A stretch of 64,000 nt of DNA from Crossaster papposus (Eukaryota > Echinodermata > Asteroidea > Velatida > Solasteridae): the NCBI GenBank assembly GCA_037893245.1, contig JBAIAA010000658.1, positions 1-64,000 of the forward strand, given 5' to 3'. Below the pieces are notes generated by a model that saw only the letters and a program-made list of their open reading frames with translations, was not told the DNA's origin and ran no database searches. Shown in pieces: positions 18,011 through 30,609 of this stretch; within the stretch, counting starts at the first letter, position 1; every line of letters starts with the position of its first letter. A program made the position numbers and the translations under genes.

Positions 18011-18864
18011 ACCGTGTTCCCACTTGATCTCGGAATTGCCGGATCAAGATCCACCAAAAAGGTGTGAGGTGGATCAAGCCGCAACAAAACCGCAAGTCGC
18101 GTTTCCACTTGATCCTGATCCGCCTTTTTGGGCGGAAATGACGCACTCTGTGTAGGACCTCGAGATCACCTACCAGTCTAGTGCGCGTGCGCATGTTACC
18201 ATAACTACCGTTCCCGTTGTCGGCCATGTTTTTACTCGATGAATACGCGTACGTGGTTATTGGCCAGATATTTAAATGAAATTGTCAGCAGAGGAAACTA
18301 CACGAGGACGGAACCGAAGCTACAACATTGAAAAAGGACGCGATCGAAATCCATGTCTGCGCATATGCAATGCAAGCTATAACGTATACATATAGAACAC
18401 ACAGTTCAGGTTCCCTCACAATGCATGGCGCAACACTGTTCCTTTTGTAACACGAAGTACACGGCCTGTGTGCTAGTCACAAAAGGAACTAGCGCCCTGT
18501 ACGTATGCTGTATGGAGTTCATGGTATAAACAACATTTGGCGCGGTTTATATTTTTTCGCGCTAAATGCCCAGCTGGTCGGAAGTTACCAGGTCAAATTG
18601 GTGGATCATGATCCACCTTTCCGTTCCCACTTGATCCTGATCCACCAATTCCTGCAATTGCCGGGTCTGATCGCCCAATTGGGGGATCTCTATCCTGCTC
18701 GAAAGTAGGATCAAGATCCCCCTTTTGGATCTTGATCGCCCTTTTTGCCCTTTTCCCACTCACCAAATTGCCGGATCGGATCCCCCAATTGGGGGATCTG
18801 ATCCGGCAATTTGGCAATTGCCGGATCTGATCGCCCAATTGGCGGATCAAGTGGGAACAGGGTC
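18011..18864. mobile_element. non-autonomous DNA element with GATC-rich subterminal repeats
   Basis: The tips are inverted: ACCGTGTTCCCACTTGATC at the left and GATCAAGTGGGAACAGGGT at the right. Inside, GTTCCCACTTGATCCTGATC and CAATTGGGGGATC words recur in both orientations near both ends. The tip style resembles PIF/Harbinger elements, but no transposase is present and the target duplication is unclear. Confidence 0.8.
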
Positions 18865-19524
18865 TATGAAGGAATGGAGTTGGAACAGCCCGCCAAACCC
18901 CCTGCAGGGTATTTAATGACCAATTACTGACCCTGGCTGACCAGTGCAAAAGGCATGGAGGACTCCCGCTGTGCGACAGATGGCTGCCGTTACTCGCTGC
19001 ACAGAAGCTGAACGAATCCTTGGTTGTCACTGGAGTCAATAAACACGAACACACGAATAGAACACGTTTTCGCATGCGCAGTCACCCTGTGTCGTTATTC
19101 TTCATGTGCCATTTTCTTCAACGAATTGCTCTCGAGAAGCGAATTTTTTTTGGTGTTTAGTTCATCAAAATCGGACTTTTCTTTGGTAAGATACATTAAT
19201 TGTTATCTCTAAAATATAGTGACATATTTCGGAAATTATGTCTTTATATTTTTGTGATTTTAGGGGCTTTCCAGAGGTCGGCAGTGGTTGAAAACACGAG
19301 GGTTTTGTTCGTTAAGGTTTTCTTTGTCGGTTTGTGTGTTCGGCTTTTCTGTCCAATTTGTTCCACAAATTTTATTAAAGATTTTGTTTTGTTGTTTTGT
19401 GGGTTATTTTCATTGAAAATGGCCACGAATGGTCAGAAATAGCCTACATCTAAAATACTCTGGGTTTTTTAAAAGTAGATTTGGTGTCTTTGGGATTCTT
19501 TTGCCGTTATATTTTTCATAGAAT
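18865..19524. other. no gene supported
   Basis: Short open frames only. Nothing was recognised. Confidence 0.4.
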
Positions 19525-20209
19525 GTTTTAGTAGGCCAGCCAAAGTGTGAAAATACACTTTGGACGGCATTGTTTGTTAATGGCCGGCATCCATGCTAGA
19601 TCTATTGTTCATGGGATCAGGAAGATGATTAGGGTGGATGCCACGCTTGATTTTGAATTTTAAGGTCATTTTGAGGTCAAAAGGTCAAATAAGGTCAAAA
19701 ATCAGTATTTTCAAAATTTGTGCAAATTTTAACCGCAATTGATAGATCTACCCATAACAGTTATTGTTAACTTCATGTTGATACACCAAACCTATGAAAT
19801 TAACGGATAAACTTTGATCTTGTACACAAATATATAGCAAAATGAAACTTAAAAGGGTGATTTCTCAAAAAGTGCATATCTTAAGAATAACGAAGTTGTT
19901 TGCTCTCCCTATCTCAACGGTGCATACATTTGTTTCAAACAACTTTTTTTTCCAAGGTAAAGGTACCCAGGCAGTTTTTGATATAACAACAAATTCCATA
20001 CCACATCTTCATATAATGTTAGGATGTAATAAAACAAGTAAATTTGAACGAAGTAAATTTAAACGTGTAGTGGTTTTATAGTTTGACATGGCACTTTGAC
20101 AATTATTTCGTTGTGGCAGGGTGCATCACTTTTTTCTTTGTACATCAGAATAATTATGTGCCCACCTAAGCTTGCTCACAATAACAGAATGGAAAATTAG
20201 TTTACGAGT

Positions 20210-21157
20210 CTATTGGCCAGCTGGGTTGTTGCAGTCAGTTGCGTCACATCCGCAGGCATAAGTGCATCTTAGGTCCTTTTTGAAGCAAGTGCATCGGGAT
20301 GTCCTGCACTTTGATTTGCATCCACAGGAAACTAGCTCAAGACATGCATCTGGGATAGGGGGTAGTCTTGTCCAGACAGCTTCCAGGTAACCTGACTCGT
20401 TCTTCCAAGCTGCTGTGTCTAGAGGAGATGGGACATCTATGTGTTCCTGGTCTGCCTGAAACCAAATCTTTGCCTGGTAGTTGGCGCGTACTGTGTGAAG
20501 TTCCAGTGCATCTCTTGTTGGCGGTAACATTTCCAGACCCTTCTTCGCCTTACTAAAGAGTTGGAGTCTGGCATGGTTGATGGTTGGCTGCTCAGGTGCA
20601 CCGTATAGGTGACATACAAACTGCTCAATGGGGGCAAGTTCTCCATCACAACCAATTCCCTTGACGAGTAGTGGTTGCTTCTCAAAGATTTTCCAGCACA
20701 TTTTCTTCCCATGGCCATGGAAGGAGGAGGTTGTATCACATCCTGTAAGGGCATGAAAGCTGAGCAGGTTATCCCTCACAGGTTGTGCGAGTCTCTCAGA
20801 TACTGCATGTATTGGATAACATTTGCGCTTCTTTGCCGTTCCAGAGATCATCCAAACTTCTGTTGCTTTTGAAGATAAAAAGTGCACCAGAAGTAGCATC
20901 ACGTCTGTATCCCTGCAGATGACCACCACTCTTTGATATCCTTCATTGACTGCCTCACATGCATGGAGTATCAACCTGGTGTCAGCCTCTTCATGGTTCC
21001 CTCGAAGTTTTACATCATCTCTCCTCGTGGACCTGGCATCTGTAACATCAAGGAACCCACCGCCTGTTACTATCTCGTATCTTTGCAGTAGATCCTTGCC
21101 CTTCTGTACGATGGCGTTTGACAAGAACTTGGCGAGATCAGCTTTGTTCTCATCCAA
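20210..21157 (-). pseudogene. transposon protein, C-terminal part: XPG/FEN-like nuclease core and CXC cysteine cluster
   Basis: 315 residues from the first ATG. The metal-binding acidic motifs of the XPG/FEN (PIN-like) fold are visible: Glu56, Glu57 and Asp59 (HEEADTR), Asp83 and Asp85 (CRDTDV), then FHALTGCDTT...GHGKK at 134-152, which lines up with the GCD...G.G.K helix-three-turn-helix of FEN1/XPG. Residues 222-262 (RANYQAKIWFQADQ) are a further family block. Residues 278-310 are a Cys-rich cluster, CGCKSKCRTSRCTC...CTYACGCDATDC, of tesmin/CXC type and probably DNA-binding. The same frame extends upstream of the ATG (LIDGSQVPLPQVWGQFIAL) to a TGA near 21209. The break from the preceding frame lies near an A9 run at about 21223-21231. 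Confidence 0.8.
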
Positions 21158-23703
21158 GGCAATGAATTGGCCCCAAACCTGTGGGAGTGGGACCTGGGAT
21201 CCATCGATGAGCTTTCAAATTGGCTTTTTTTTTCCATTCGCTTTGATCGAGTCACTGCCTTGATGGAGCTCTCTCCAATGTAGCGATCAAATACCACGTC
21301 AACTCTTGTTGTATTCTCTCCAAAGTGTTGTGTCACACTATTTATGAAAACACCAGCGTAATCACCAAAAGTTTGACACCCATGAGGCTTTCCAAGAGCT
21401 TGGATAAGTGCATGACCATCTATCAGCACACATGTCTTCATGTTGGCATTCGGTATATTTGTGGGCGTGGTAAGCCCAGCCATTAAGATGTGGATCAGAT
21501 CTGCCTTTGCTGTTGAATTCATCTCCCCTCCAGCCTTGGCGAGAGACAGTGGGACGGGAGACAGCTCATGCTGGAGAATATTCACCATTTCCAATGGTCG
21601 ACCTCCAGTGGCAGCATTGAGCAATCGTTGCAGTAACTTTCTGTCGGCTTTGATAATCTTCTGTACATTTTGTTTGGTGGAAACATTTGCTTTGTATAGA
21701 TCAGCAAAAGTTTTGGAGCGATGTTTCTTCAGGGCGTCATGAAAACCGACAGTTTCTTCAATCAGACGTTGCTTCACGTTGGTCATCAAATACTGCTTTC
21801 CACGATTTTCAGCCGTTAGAAGATCACTTACCACATCAATTGGTGCAGTGTCTTTGGTTGCCAATGATACCAGTGGTATCTCTCTAGTATCATCATCAGC
21901 GTCAGTGTCGTCTTCTTCTTCAGCCAATGTTGGGTTTACTCGGAACACATCAAATCTTGTTAGCTGTGTGGTAAGCTTCTTAACATCATCAACATCTCGC
22001 TTTGTGCGAGATGGAAGACTGTCAGAGCGGATGAAAGTGGTTTCTTCCTCATCATCTTCCAGATTGAAGAGAAATCTTATGTCTTGTGTGATGCGTGATC
22101 GCTCGGACCATGTGATACAAAATTTGTCCCTGGCTTGATCATTTCTCGTAATTCCAATTATGCCATTCTGCATTTTGCATGTCCTATTCATCCACTCAGT
22201 TGCCTGATCAGCTGGAACCTGGTTGAAGCGCCGCTTTGTTCTCTTCACAACAAAATTTCCCTTACTGAATTCTGCATAAACTTCTGGGGCTGTCTTCTCA
22301 AGGAGTTTCATATCTGCAAGATAAACAGGTCCCCACCGGGCATAGTTGCTGTGATCATAGATGGTGAGCCATGGTAGCATTGCTGAAAAAGCTTCCAGAT
22401 GGAGGATCCAGTTTCCGTCCCTTTGAGCTCTGATAAAATCTAGCAGAATCTCCACCATCTCCATGTAATGAGACCACAGTCGGAAGTTTGGATTCCCAGA
22501 GTGCTCGTTGTTGAATTCTTCGATGAGCTCTTGAACATTGTTACTGCTCAGAAAATCTGACAGCTGGCTTACTGCTTCGAAAAGTTCTGCTCTGTGATTG
22601 CCATCTCTCTTTTTGAACTGCTTAACCACACTTTGGGCTAGTTTGTCAACTTCCACATATTTTTGTTTACCATTTTCAACCAGCCAAGATTCAAGCATAG
22701 ACCATTTGATGTGCCACAGAGCCTCATAGGTCAGTTGGTGTCCTCTAACGGCGCGGTAATAGGCTTTGCCTTGAAGCATGGTTTCAGTCGTGTTGGCTGC
22801 ATAAACACCTGCCTCTGTCCACAGATCATCGAGCCCAGCACTTTCCATGTGTTGACCAATAGCCTTCAGGAAGTTGAAGCAGACATGGAGTCCTCCCATG
22901 AGAAAAATGACATTCTCAAACTTTGGATTCGCCCATACGAGTTCTTTTCCTCTGCTGTATAGTGGCTGGTCCGCTGTGATGATGGCGTGTTTCTGACCTG
23001 TGTGGTTTGAAATGTCCACAAAGCGATTGATCACGGTGAAGAGTGTGTCATTGTCATCTGCTGGTGCCTGAAGAATGGGTAGCATCCCTGCTGTTGTCAC
23101 AGGAGGGTCAACTATACTGGTGGCTTCATTGAGTGCTCCCCATGCAGGAACAGAACGATCCTCTCCATCATCATGTATGCGTGACACTACCCATGCTAAA
23201 TCGTTTGCCCGTGCCTTTGGCCTTTCATTGCAGATGGTGTTGAACCACTCTGCCTCAATTTCCTTCTCACCACTAAACGAATGTGAAGGCCTCCTTCCTG
23301 ATGGCAAGGTAGCATGATCAAGTCTTTGAAACTCCTGCAGAGCATCAGGCTTGATAGCCCTTGCTCTCAGGATGTGCTTGCTTTTTGGATCACCTTGACC
23401 TTGTTGTGGGGCAGGTCCTCTTTGCCATACCATCATCTGTGTGCAGTGGAAGGTGTTTTTTCCATCAAGTGTTGCTTCCAGGACATCAATGTTGTCACAA
23501 GAGCAGTGGATCATCCTCTCTTTTACAATATTGTCTGGGACATAAACATTGCCGTTCTGTGTAAATCTCTTGAGAATGTCATGAGCTATGGTTGTGTCAA
23601 TTCTCCGCACAGTGTCGATACCGATGGTATGGTTGGCTGCATGAAAAGTCAAGAAGTGCTTCAGAGCGGGTAGCTTGGTGGAGAGCAAGACCCAAACCAA
23701 CAT
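21070..23703 (-). pseudogene. transposon protein, central part (877-residue frame)
   Basis: This is the longest open frame in the window. Residues 20-95 match an N-terminal family block (HTIGIDTVRRIDTTIAHD ... TFHCTQM). Residues 240-340 contain ITADQPLYS (Asp245) and FLMGGLHVCFNFLKAIG (His273), which could be part of an RNase H-like transposase core; this is inference from motif style. Residues 500-620 are acidic and low-complexity. Residues 757-815 hold the first nuclease motifs, VLIDG (Asp762) and VDVVFD (Asp806), whose partners are in the next frame. The true N-terminus is upstream in another frame: KRKLTPKHVGLGL at 23597-23812 overlaps the start here, so one frameshift lies near 23660-23690. 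Confidence 0.8.
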
Positions 23704-23812
23704 GCTTTGGCGTCAACTTCCGTTTATTGGAAACAGCAAAGACGATGTCTTGGGCAATACTGCATACAGTCTGCTTGACACTGTCGTCATCTTCAATGCC
23801 CTCATCCACCAT
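23597..23812 (-). pseudogene. transposon protein, N-terminal fragment
   Basis: Residues DDDSVKQTVCSIAQDIVF and KRKLTPKHVGLGLALHQATRS read as the natural continuation upstream of the 877-residue frame. The frame change falls around 23660. Confidence 0.65.
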
Positions 23813-24703
23813 ATCTGTGCCCCCAAGCGAAGAAGAAGATACAGGCTGTTTGGAATTACTTGATCCACGTGTTCTTGATTAAGTTCTTGCCAGGTGCAAG
23901 AATGTCCTGGCGTGTCAAGCAGATCTTTTAAAGGCTATAATTTATCACTGCACGATACCCCTATCGTGTAGGAACCTGGTATAACATATGAAAAAGCCAA
24001 ATTGTACAAATGTTCAACATTTTAACTCATTGCAAGTTTGTTGACTGTGTTGGAGTCTGAACAATGTTTTACATGGAACGATTGGGAGTACAAACAATTT
24101 TGATATCAGACATACAGTTTTTGAGCAACTTGTCAAACTATAAACCCACTACGCGTTTAAATATACTGCGTGAATAACATAACGTCTTGTTTCATTACGC
24201 CATTATGGTGTATTATAAAATGTGTGTTATAATTTTTTTATTTATTAAAAACTGCCTGGGTATATTTACCTTCCAACAAAAAGTTGTTTGAAACAATTAT
24301 ATGCACTATTGGGATAGGGAGTGCAAACAACTTCGATATACTTAAGATATGCACTTTTTGAGAAAATCACACTTTTAAGTTTCATTTTGCTATACATTTG
24401 TGTACAAGATAAAAGATTAACTTTTAATTTCACAGCTTTTATATGTCGATATGATGATAAAAATAAATTGTATTGATAGATCTACAACTTGGGGTCAAGT
24501 TTGGTGCAAAATCCAAAAATACAAATGTTGACCTTATTTGACCTTTTTGACCTCGAAATGACCCTAAAATTCAAAATCAAGCGTGGCATCCACCCTAATC
24601 GTCTTCCTGATCCCATGAACAATAGATCTAGCATGGATGCCGACTATTAACAAACAATGCCGTGGAAACTTTTTTTAGAGGACTTTTTCAAGTTTGGCTG
24701 GTC

Positions 24704-25960
24704 TACTATTTCAAAAATGAAAGAGAAAAATGTTTTCAACACTCTGAAATTCCATTCTCAAAAATTATTGTGATTTTTTTGGTTTTAATCTTTACAGAAT
24801 CCATGGACAAATTTAAGAAATAACCGACCATTTTGGAGGATTAAGGATGAATCAAAATGTACGTGGTAGAAGAATTTGCAGAATTGATTGAGGATGGTTC
24901 CAAAGGGCACACAGGGGGCGAGGGATATATCGAGTTGGGTCATGGTTTCCATGGGTTAATCAAAATAAAGAAATGTTCATTAGCACCAAAAAATGTAATT
25001 TCAATCGAACTGTGCTACAACTTTTTTGTGACTGGTCGGGGTGATATTAATTTGATTTCATTAATTTGATGGGCCGGCCACGACTCCCTGGCTTCTGCTT
25101 CCTTGCAATTGCTAGACTTGCTTCGTTTGTGCTTGGCAAAACGTTACTCAAGGACAGTCTATCTCAGTGCTGGAACTATTTGCTATACATTATATTTTTA
25201 AAAGGGAAATTGAAAAAACTAATTATTTTAAATGAGCAGAAATAGAATAGGTCTATGTGCAGAAAAACACTTGACCAACATATTTTATTTTGTTTTACTT
25301 TATTTAGTCATTAATCTTGATTTTAGCAATTATGTTGCTTTGCCTATTCACAAATGATTCCGCAAAACTTCGATATTTACAAATTTTTCAATGCCGACTG
25401 CAAGTGCAAAAGAGAAGTAAAACAAACAAATTCTTGTCCCTTTTTAAACTACTACCGTAGTTTAATTCCTTCTTATTCCTTCATGGTTGCTTATAAACAT
25501 TCCCCCGCATGAACTCGCCAGTGTAATGACATTGGCAGTATTATTTGATGAGCCAGGCCGCGCCAATACCGTTCAGAAAACCCACAAAAACTATCCGAAC
25601 TTTCATGCTAGGGTTAATATTTTCGCGAAACGAAATCATCCTTCTGGTGCGACGCCATCTTGAAACAAGGAAGAACGCGCGGTGAGGGTGAATTCGGGAA
25701 AGCCCGTCCTTGAAAGCGGGCGCTCGATGACAGATAAGCTCCTGCGGGTGCTATTTTTACGACCGTTTTACGACCACGGCAGCCAACGTTAATTGTTTGA
25801 AGCAGGGTCCGTTCGAACTCCATTCCTTCTTATTCCTCCATGCTTGCAGTTAACTGCCGTTTGTTCTATTTTTTGCTGTTTTTAATTGGGTATCCATGTA
25901 CATGTACAAGTACATGTAAATAATTTTATCAAAGGTCGGTCTGTACGTGTACTGTTATTC
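24704..25960. other. no gene supported
   Basis: A 70-codon frame (24857-25069) has no recognised homology. The words CCTTCTTATTCCTTCATGG (25468) and CCTTCTTATTCCTCCATG (25824) match, inverted, GCATGGAGGAATAAG at 17996. Confidence 0.4.
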
Positions 25961-27450
25961 CCAGAACTGTCATTATTGGGACTTTTGACGTCTCATCCTT
26001 GTACACTAACATACCACACGAAGAAGGTATTCGTGCTTGTTCCATAACCCTAGCTAGGGCAGGACACACGACCCCTCCCATAAGTGACATTCGCACCCTC
26101 ATGAAACTTGTACTAACGAAGAATAATTTTTCCTTTCTAGATAAGCACAATCTACAGGTACATGGCACTGCAATGTGTACTCGCATGGCACCCTCCTTTG
26201 CATGCCTCTTTTTGGGTGACTTGAGGAACACATGCTTGCCTTAGCACCGTGCTGTCCCTGGATCTGGTGGAGATACACACTGTACATTGATGATGTATTT
26301 TTCATCTGGACCAGTGATGAGGACAGTCTGCCGACTTTCACTAATCACATGAATTCCTTCCACAGGACCATCAAGTTCACATCAGAGTACTCACATCATC
26401 AGGCCCACTTCCTGGATGTCACCATTCGCAAGGAGGACAACTTAATAACCACTGATCTATATTCTAAACCCACAGACACACACCAGTATCTCCACTCCTC
26501 CAGCTGTCACCCTAGGCATTGCAAGACTGGTATAGCATTTCGTCAGGCCCTCAGACTCAAAAGGATTTGTTCTAACGACTATGATTTCTCTCGATACTTC
26601 AGATACTGAAGAACAACTTGGTTGCCAGGGGTCACAGTTCCCGCCAAGTTCAACATGCCTTTGCCAGAGCCAAAGCCGTACCCAGAAATTTGGCTCTAAA
26701 GGTAAAGGCCCCCAGGCTAATGCCAAACGCATGATCCCCCTGGTGACTACCTTTCACCCCAGTCTCCCTTGTCCCTTCCCTTCGCACTAACGACAGCCAT
26801 CGCATTCTCCACACTTCAGATCGCCTTGTCCGGGCCATCCCCGACAGCTCTGTATTGGCCTATAGACGCCCTCATAATCTACGAGACCTCATTGTTCGAG
26901 CCAAAGTTCCCAGCTTGGATGCATCTCCCCCCATCCAGCACGGAACTTTCAAGTGCAGATGTGTGGTCTGCCAGATCCACATTGGGCTTAACATCCAACT
27001 AGGAAATGATTAACTTCAATTTTTTTCTCCATTTGTCATCTGTTTGATTCATTCCTTGCCAGAATTTTGTTTTTGTTTGTTCTCACTCCTCTGGTTTTCC
27101 TTAACCCCCCCCCCCCTCCACATTACTCCTATTCATGCTTCTTTGTTAGTTCTTCCCTTAGATCTCCACCCTGGACCCCCTTCCTTGTGACTTTCCCCCT
27201 CCTGTTTTTGTTCCTACCCTGCCTTTGATCCTACCCACACTGACCTCACCCTTTAATCCCTCAGCCTAATCCTCCTTTTGTTGTTTGTTCCATTGAACTC
27301 TGTGCTTTTTTCTTTTTTTCTTTTTCAGCATCCATGATGTGCATCATGCTGTACGTTGCCCTATATATGTTTGTTTCTTGTACACAGCCATTTAGTCTCT
27401 GAAGAAGATCTTGTTAAGATCGAAATATTAGGCCCTCTTAACTTATTTAC
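25960..27450 (+). mobile_element. Penelope-like element relic
   Basis: The coding part is 25972-27012. RT motif FDVSSLYTNIPHEEG is followed by KLVLTKNNFSFLD, the GTAM...MAPSFACLFLGDL block and YIDDVFFIW (catalytic Asp pair). TDLYSKPTDTHQYLH, RLKRICS and the post-RT block RRPHNLRDLIVRAKVPS with CRCVVCQIH follow. This is the Penelope order, and the GIY-YIG endonuclease is not recognisable. A pyrimidine-rich stretch (27015-27330) and a 94-bp terminal motif (27355-27448) follow. The coding part is broken. The 94-bp end recurs at 33127-33220. Confidence 0.88.
27399..27425 (+). ncRNA. hammerhead-like hairpin at the Penelope 3' end
   Basis: CTGAAGAAGATCTT, a 3-base loop, then AAGATCGAAA: a perfect 6-bp stem flanked by CUGAnGA-like and GAAA words, as in hammerhead ribozyme cores. 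There is one extra A relative to the consensus and stems I and III are not obvious. Penelope elements are known to carry hammerheads. This copy may be a decayed or unrelated hairpin. Confidence 0.35.
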
Positions 27451-27514
27451 TGTTATTGAGTTAGAACATAGAGAAAGGACCCATGTGGATACCACAATGT
27501 TTGGTTTGCTGTCC

Positions 27515-27710
27515 ATCCACGGCCAGCATTCACCAGCTCTCGCCCGCTGACTGCAGCCAGGGCAAGACGGCTGGCATTCACCAGCTGTCGCCCGCTGACT
27601 GCAGCCAGGGCAAGACGGCCTCACATGGCCTCCTAAAATTTGGTGGTGTGTTTTTGATTTTTTACTTTATTTTTTTTTTTTTTTTTGGGGTGGGGCTGGG
27701 GGTGTGGGGG
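27515..27710 (+). repeat. dispersed repeat, partner of 17755-17905, with a ~43-bp internal duplication
   Basis: The segment GGCATTCACCAGCT...CAGCCAGGGCAAGACGG is present twice in tandem near 27530-27612. The AAAATTTGGTGGTGTG end matches the minus strand of 17755-17905. Confidence 0.8.
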
Positions 27711-30029
27711 GTCAGTAAACTAAAACTTAGCCATTTTTCTTTTTCAATATTTGGTATACAAAAACTGACCATAAGCCCACTGCAGGATTTTGCAGGGTTC
27801 AGGCTGTATGGTCACCAGTGACAAATATTGGAGGATTTTGCAGGATTCAGGTTACTCAGTTTTAACAATTTGGAATTGCAGGAATTTGCAGGAATCAGGT
27901 TATGTGTAAGAAAAAAGGGGTAGGGAGTTAGGGTTAATGCAATGAATAAAACGTATCAAAATTGTGGCCGGCCAATGCTATTTGCATCTTATCTATGGCC
28001 ATCTTGTTCTCAGTAGTCTGCTTTCGCTGCTCCGCTGTATAATTAAAGAGCGGCTTGGGTTATTGATCTTAGGCGCGGTCTCATAATGACTGTGCGTTCT
28101 TCCCCCGTTCCTACCCCGTTCTTCTCGATCGGTCCATCGTTGTCAAGGAGGACGAGAATATGCGGATCAGACAGGGCTCAACCGCGGCGCAGTTAATGAG
28201 CAAGTCTGGCTGTGCGCAGTTAATTTTTGTTGTCATCGGTTTAATGGTTACATGAATAAGCACGAGCCACTAGATAAACTCATGAACGCGGAAAGACGTT
28301 CTGTTTGAAGTGGATGATAGCACATATTGGAAAACGCAACTTTTAGGTCACTTTAATCTTTTATAAACCTCATACGTACCGGTACATGTACGGTCGTTGT
28401 GGAATGAAATTCGAACTCCTTGGTAGACTCAAATGGACTGGTATATGATTAAAGCAGAATTCATCCCCACCAGCGAAAATTCTTTCATTGAGAACAGTAC
28501 AGCCGGCCGACAAACTTAACTTCGTAATCCCCCACATTTCCCAAGCATTATTGGTGCCTTTGGTGGATAATTACCCACATCAAAATAAACCATCCCATAA
28601 AAAAAAAACAATCATGTCCCTCCTTCTAACAATTTCTTTTTTTCAGCGTTTGTAATTGTACATGTACATGTATGCCACAAAAAGACATTTCCCATTGAAA
28701 TTCCAAAGTAATGGTCGGCCACATCAACGCCTGCTCGCTTAAATACAATGTAATACATTTTGTGGGTCAGCTGTCGATCATTGTGACCCCAAAATATGCT
28801 CAGAAGGTTTGGGAACAAAAAAAACTTTGTGTGATATTACTCAGTTTCATGCCCTGAATCCGAAAATCAATGTTGTCGGGTGCAGGGAATGGAACATAAC
28901 CTACTTTTTAGGGGTCCAAAATTATAATGTTGGGCGCAGTCTCTAATTCTAAATATGCGCTATCAAAAATGCATTTAGACAAGTATCGTCAGCCTATTTC
29001 TCAGTTTTTACTTCTCTTTTGCAGAACCCCCAATTACTCGTGCATTGGAACTAAATGGCTTGAGCTAAATAGAAGGCAATTGACTGGTGGTGGCGCGATT
29101 GGACAATTGAGGCACGAGCAACCGACAACAAATGCAGCGCGATCCGATTCAGGCCTATCCTCCATGATAACAGCAGCGCACGCGATGAACGGTTCGCGCA
29201 GATTAGCAGTTCGTGCAGATCAGCAGTTCGCGCCTCGCAGAAAGACTGAATTGCGCCCAAGACGAGTTCTATGGAAGTAATCTGTCCTAAATGTAAACAT
29301 TACATTTGGCTTTCCCAAAAAACTTTATGTAACTTATTTTTGCATTCAATATACATGTACATGTAGTCTGGTCTAATGGTCAAATGGACACTTCTTTGAA
29401 CCCTATAGTTGGTCATCTTCGTATGAAGCCTGTAAATAAGGCTTGGTTATTTTAGTTTACCAAAAATCAATCACTTTTTTCGGTTGATATTTATGCTGTA
29501 CCGGTATATGGGATACTTTATTGGCAATTGTACTACTTACAGGTGGTCGATAGTAGAAATAATATACAGCATGCCAAAACAATTCAGGACTAGACTATAC
29601 TGCCTACTGGCATACATGTACACAAATTAGAGTCTTGCTGTTTCAGACAGGAGCAAGTTCGGGCGCGAACTATAGTTAACCATAGTTCGACTAACGTCGC
29701 TCGAACGCAGGATGGTTAGACTATCTAGTCGACTATTTGGAACCAGACCCTGGGGCACGGTTGCCGCTGGTTGACAATAGCCTCTGTCCATAGGAAAACA
29801 TGGAGAGAACCAGTGACGTGGAAAATGTGATGTCAGTAGTCGAATGGAGGGAAAGGCAGTACTGCACTGAAGAGCTACTCCAATTCAAGATTGAAATTTT
29901 CATCTAATGATCCATTTAATATGCTGTAAAAAAACAAATAAAACCAAAAAAAATGTAATTTGTCTATTCCAGAAAGATATATTAATCGGAATATAATTTT
30001 TGAGTGCAATTTAATTTGCCTGTAAAACG
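27711..30029. other. no gene supported
   Basis: The words GGAGGATTTTGCAGGATTC (27828) and similar recur inverted at 33750-34130. A 117-codon frame at 28927-29280 has no recognised domain; it contains a short duplicated GCAGTTCG word. No RNA gene was seen. Confidence 0.4.
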
Positions 30030-30215
30030 CAGTGGCTATCGTTAGGGCCTACTTCAGTTGACGAGCTAATTCCCAGACATACCCAGGCCGACACATTGAC
30101 AATAATATTTGGATATCGATCTTGGAACCATACTGGTTGGTACTAGCCAGGTTCCAATAGTGAAAGGTCCAGAGTATTGTCATTGTCAGGGAATCAGATA
30201 GCAACTACGTTGTTG
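30030..30215. repeat. short foldback relative of the 9070-10490 element
   Basis: It starts CAGTGGCTATCGTTA. The GATCTTGGAACC and GTGAAAGGTCCAGAGTAT blocks are shared with 10430-10470. The end, CAGGGAATCAGATAGC, is a diverged inverted form of its start. Confidence 0.6.
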
Positions 30216-30609
30216 CCTAAAAATATCAATACAAATTACCAATGGCAAAAAATATTTCGATAGTGGTACAACTATATAACATAAGGCACCCTAGTCTAGT
30301 AGAAGTATAAACACCCCTGCCTGACCCTTCCCCCATACTTTGTTGGTGGTTAACAGTTTTAGATGGATTCTTCTGTGGTTATTGGAAGTATTGCGAACCA
30401 CTGTGCTGATGCATTTGTATTGTTGATGATGCCGTGTGTTCTCTATCTGGCCCCTTGCAAAATCGGATACCGATTTCAAATTCAAAGAAAAACAAAAAGC
30501 CTTGCCTAAAATACGACAAATCTGGATTTGTTTATATATTACTATACCTCCATTCCTTGTTGTTTTCTCACTTTCCAAATAAGTCGTTTTCGCTGCAGAC
30601 CGTGGCAAC

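Larger units (their letters stand above)
19525..24703 (-). mobile_element. ~5.2-kb DNA transposon with ~570-bp TIRs and an XPG/FEN-like nuclease protein
   Basis: Left arm 19525-20091 and right arm 24121-24703 are inverted relatives throughout: TAGTAGRCCAGCCAAA tips, GGCATCCA and TAGATCTATTGTTCATGGG blocks, AAGGTCAAATAAGG, AAACTTAAAAG(G/T)GTGATTT, GTAGTGGTTTTATAG. The arms are diverged, so the copy is old. Between them the minus strand encodes one long protein now split into three frames (23597-23812, 21070-23703, 20210-21157). The named family I know to carry an XPG-type nuclease is Academ (AcademX), so that is my best guess, not an established assignment. Confidence 0.8.

Noticed and set aside
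21160-21235. Programmed frameshift at the A9 run in the nuclease transposon
   Set aside because: A -1 shift would enter the downstream frame but meets a TGA within three codons, so a decay indel is more likely.
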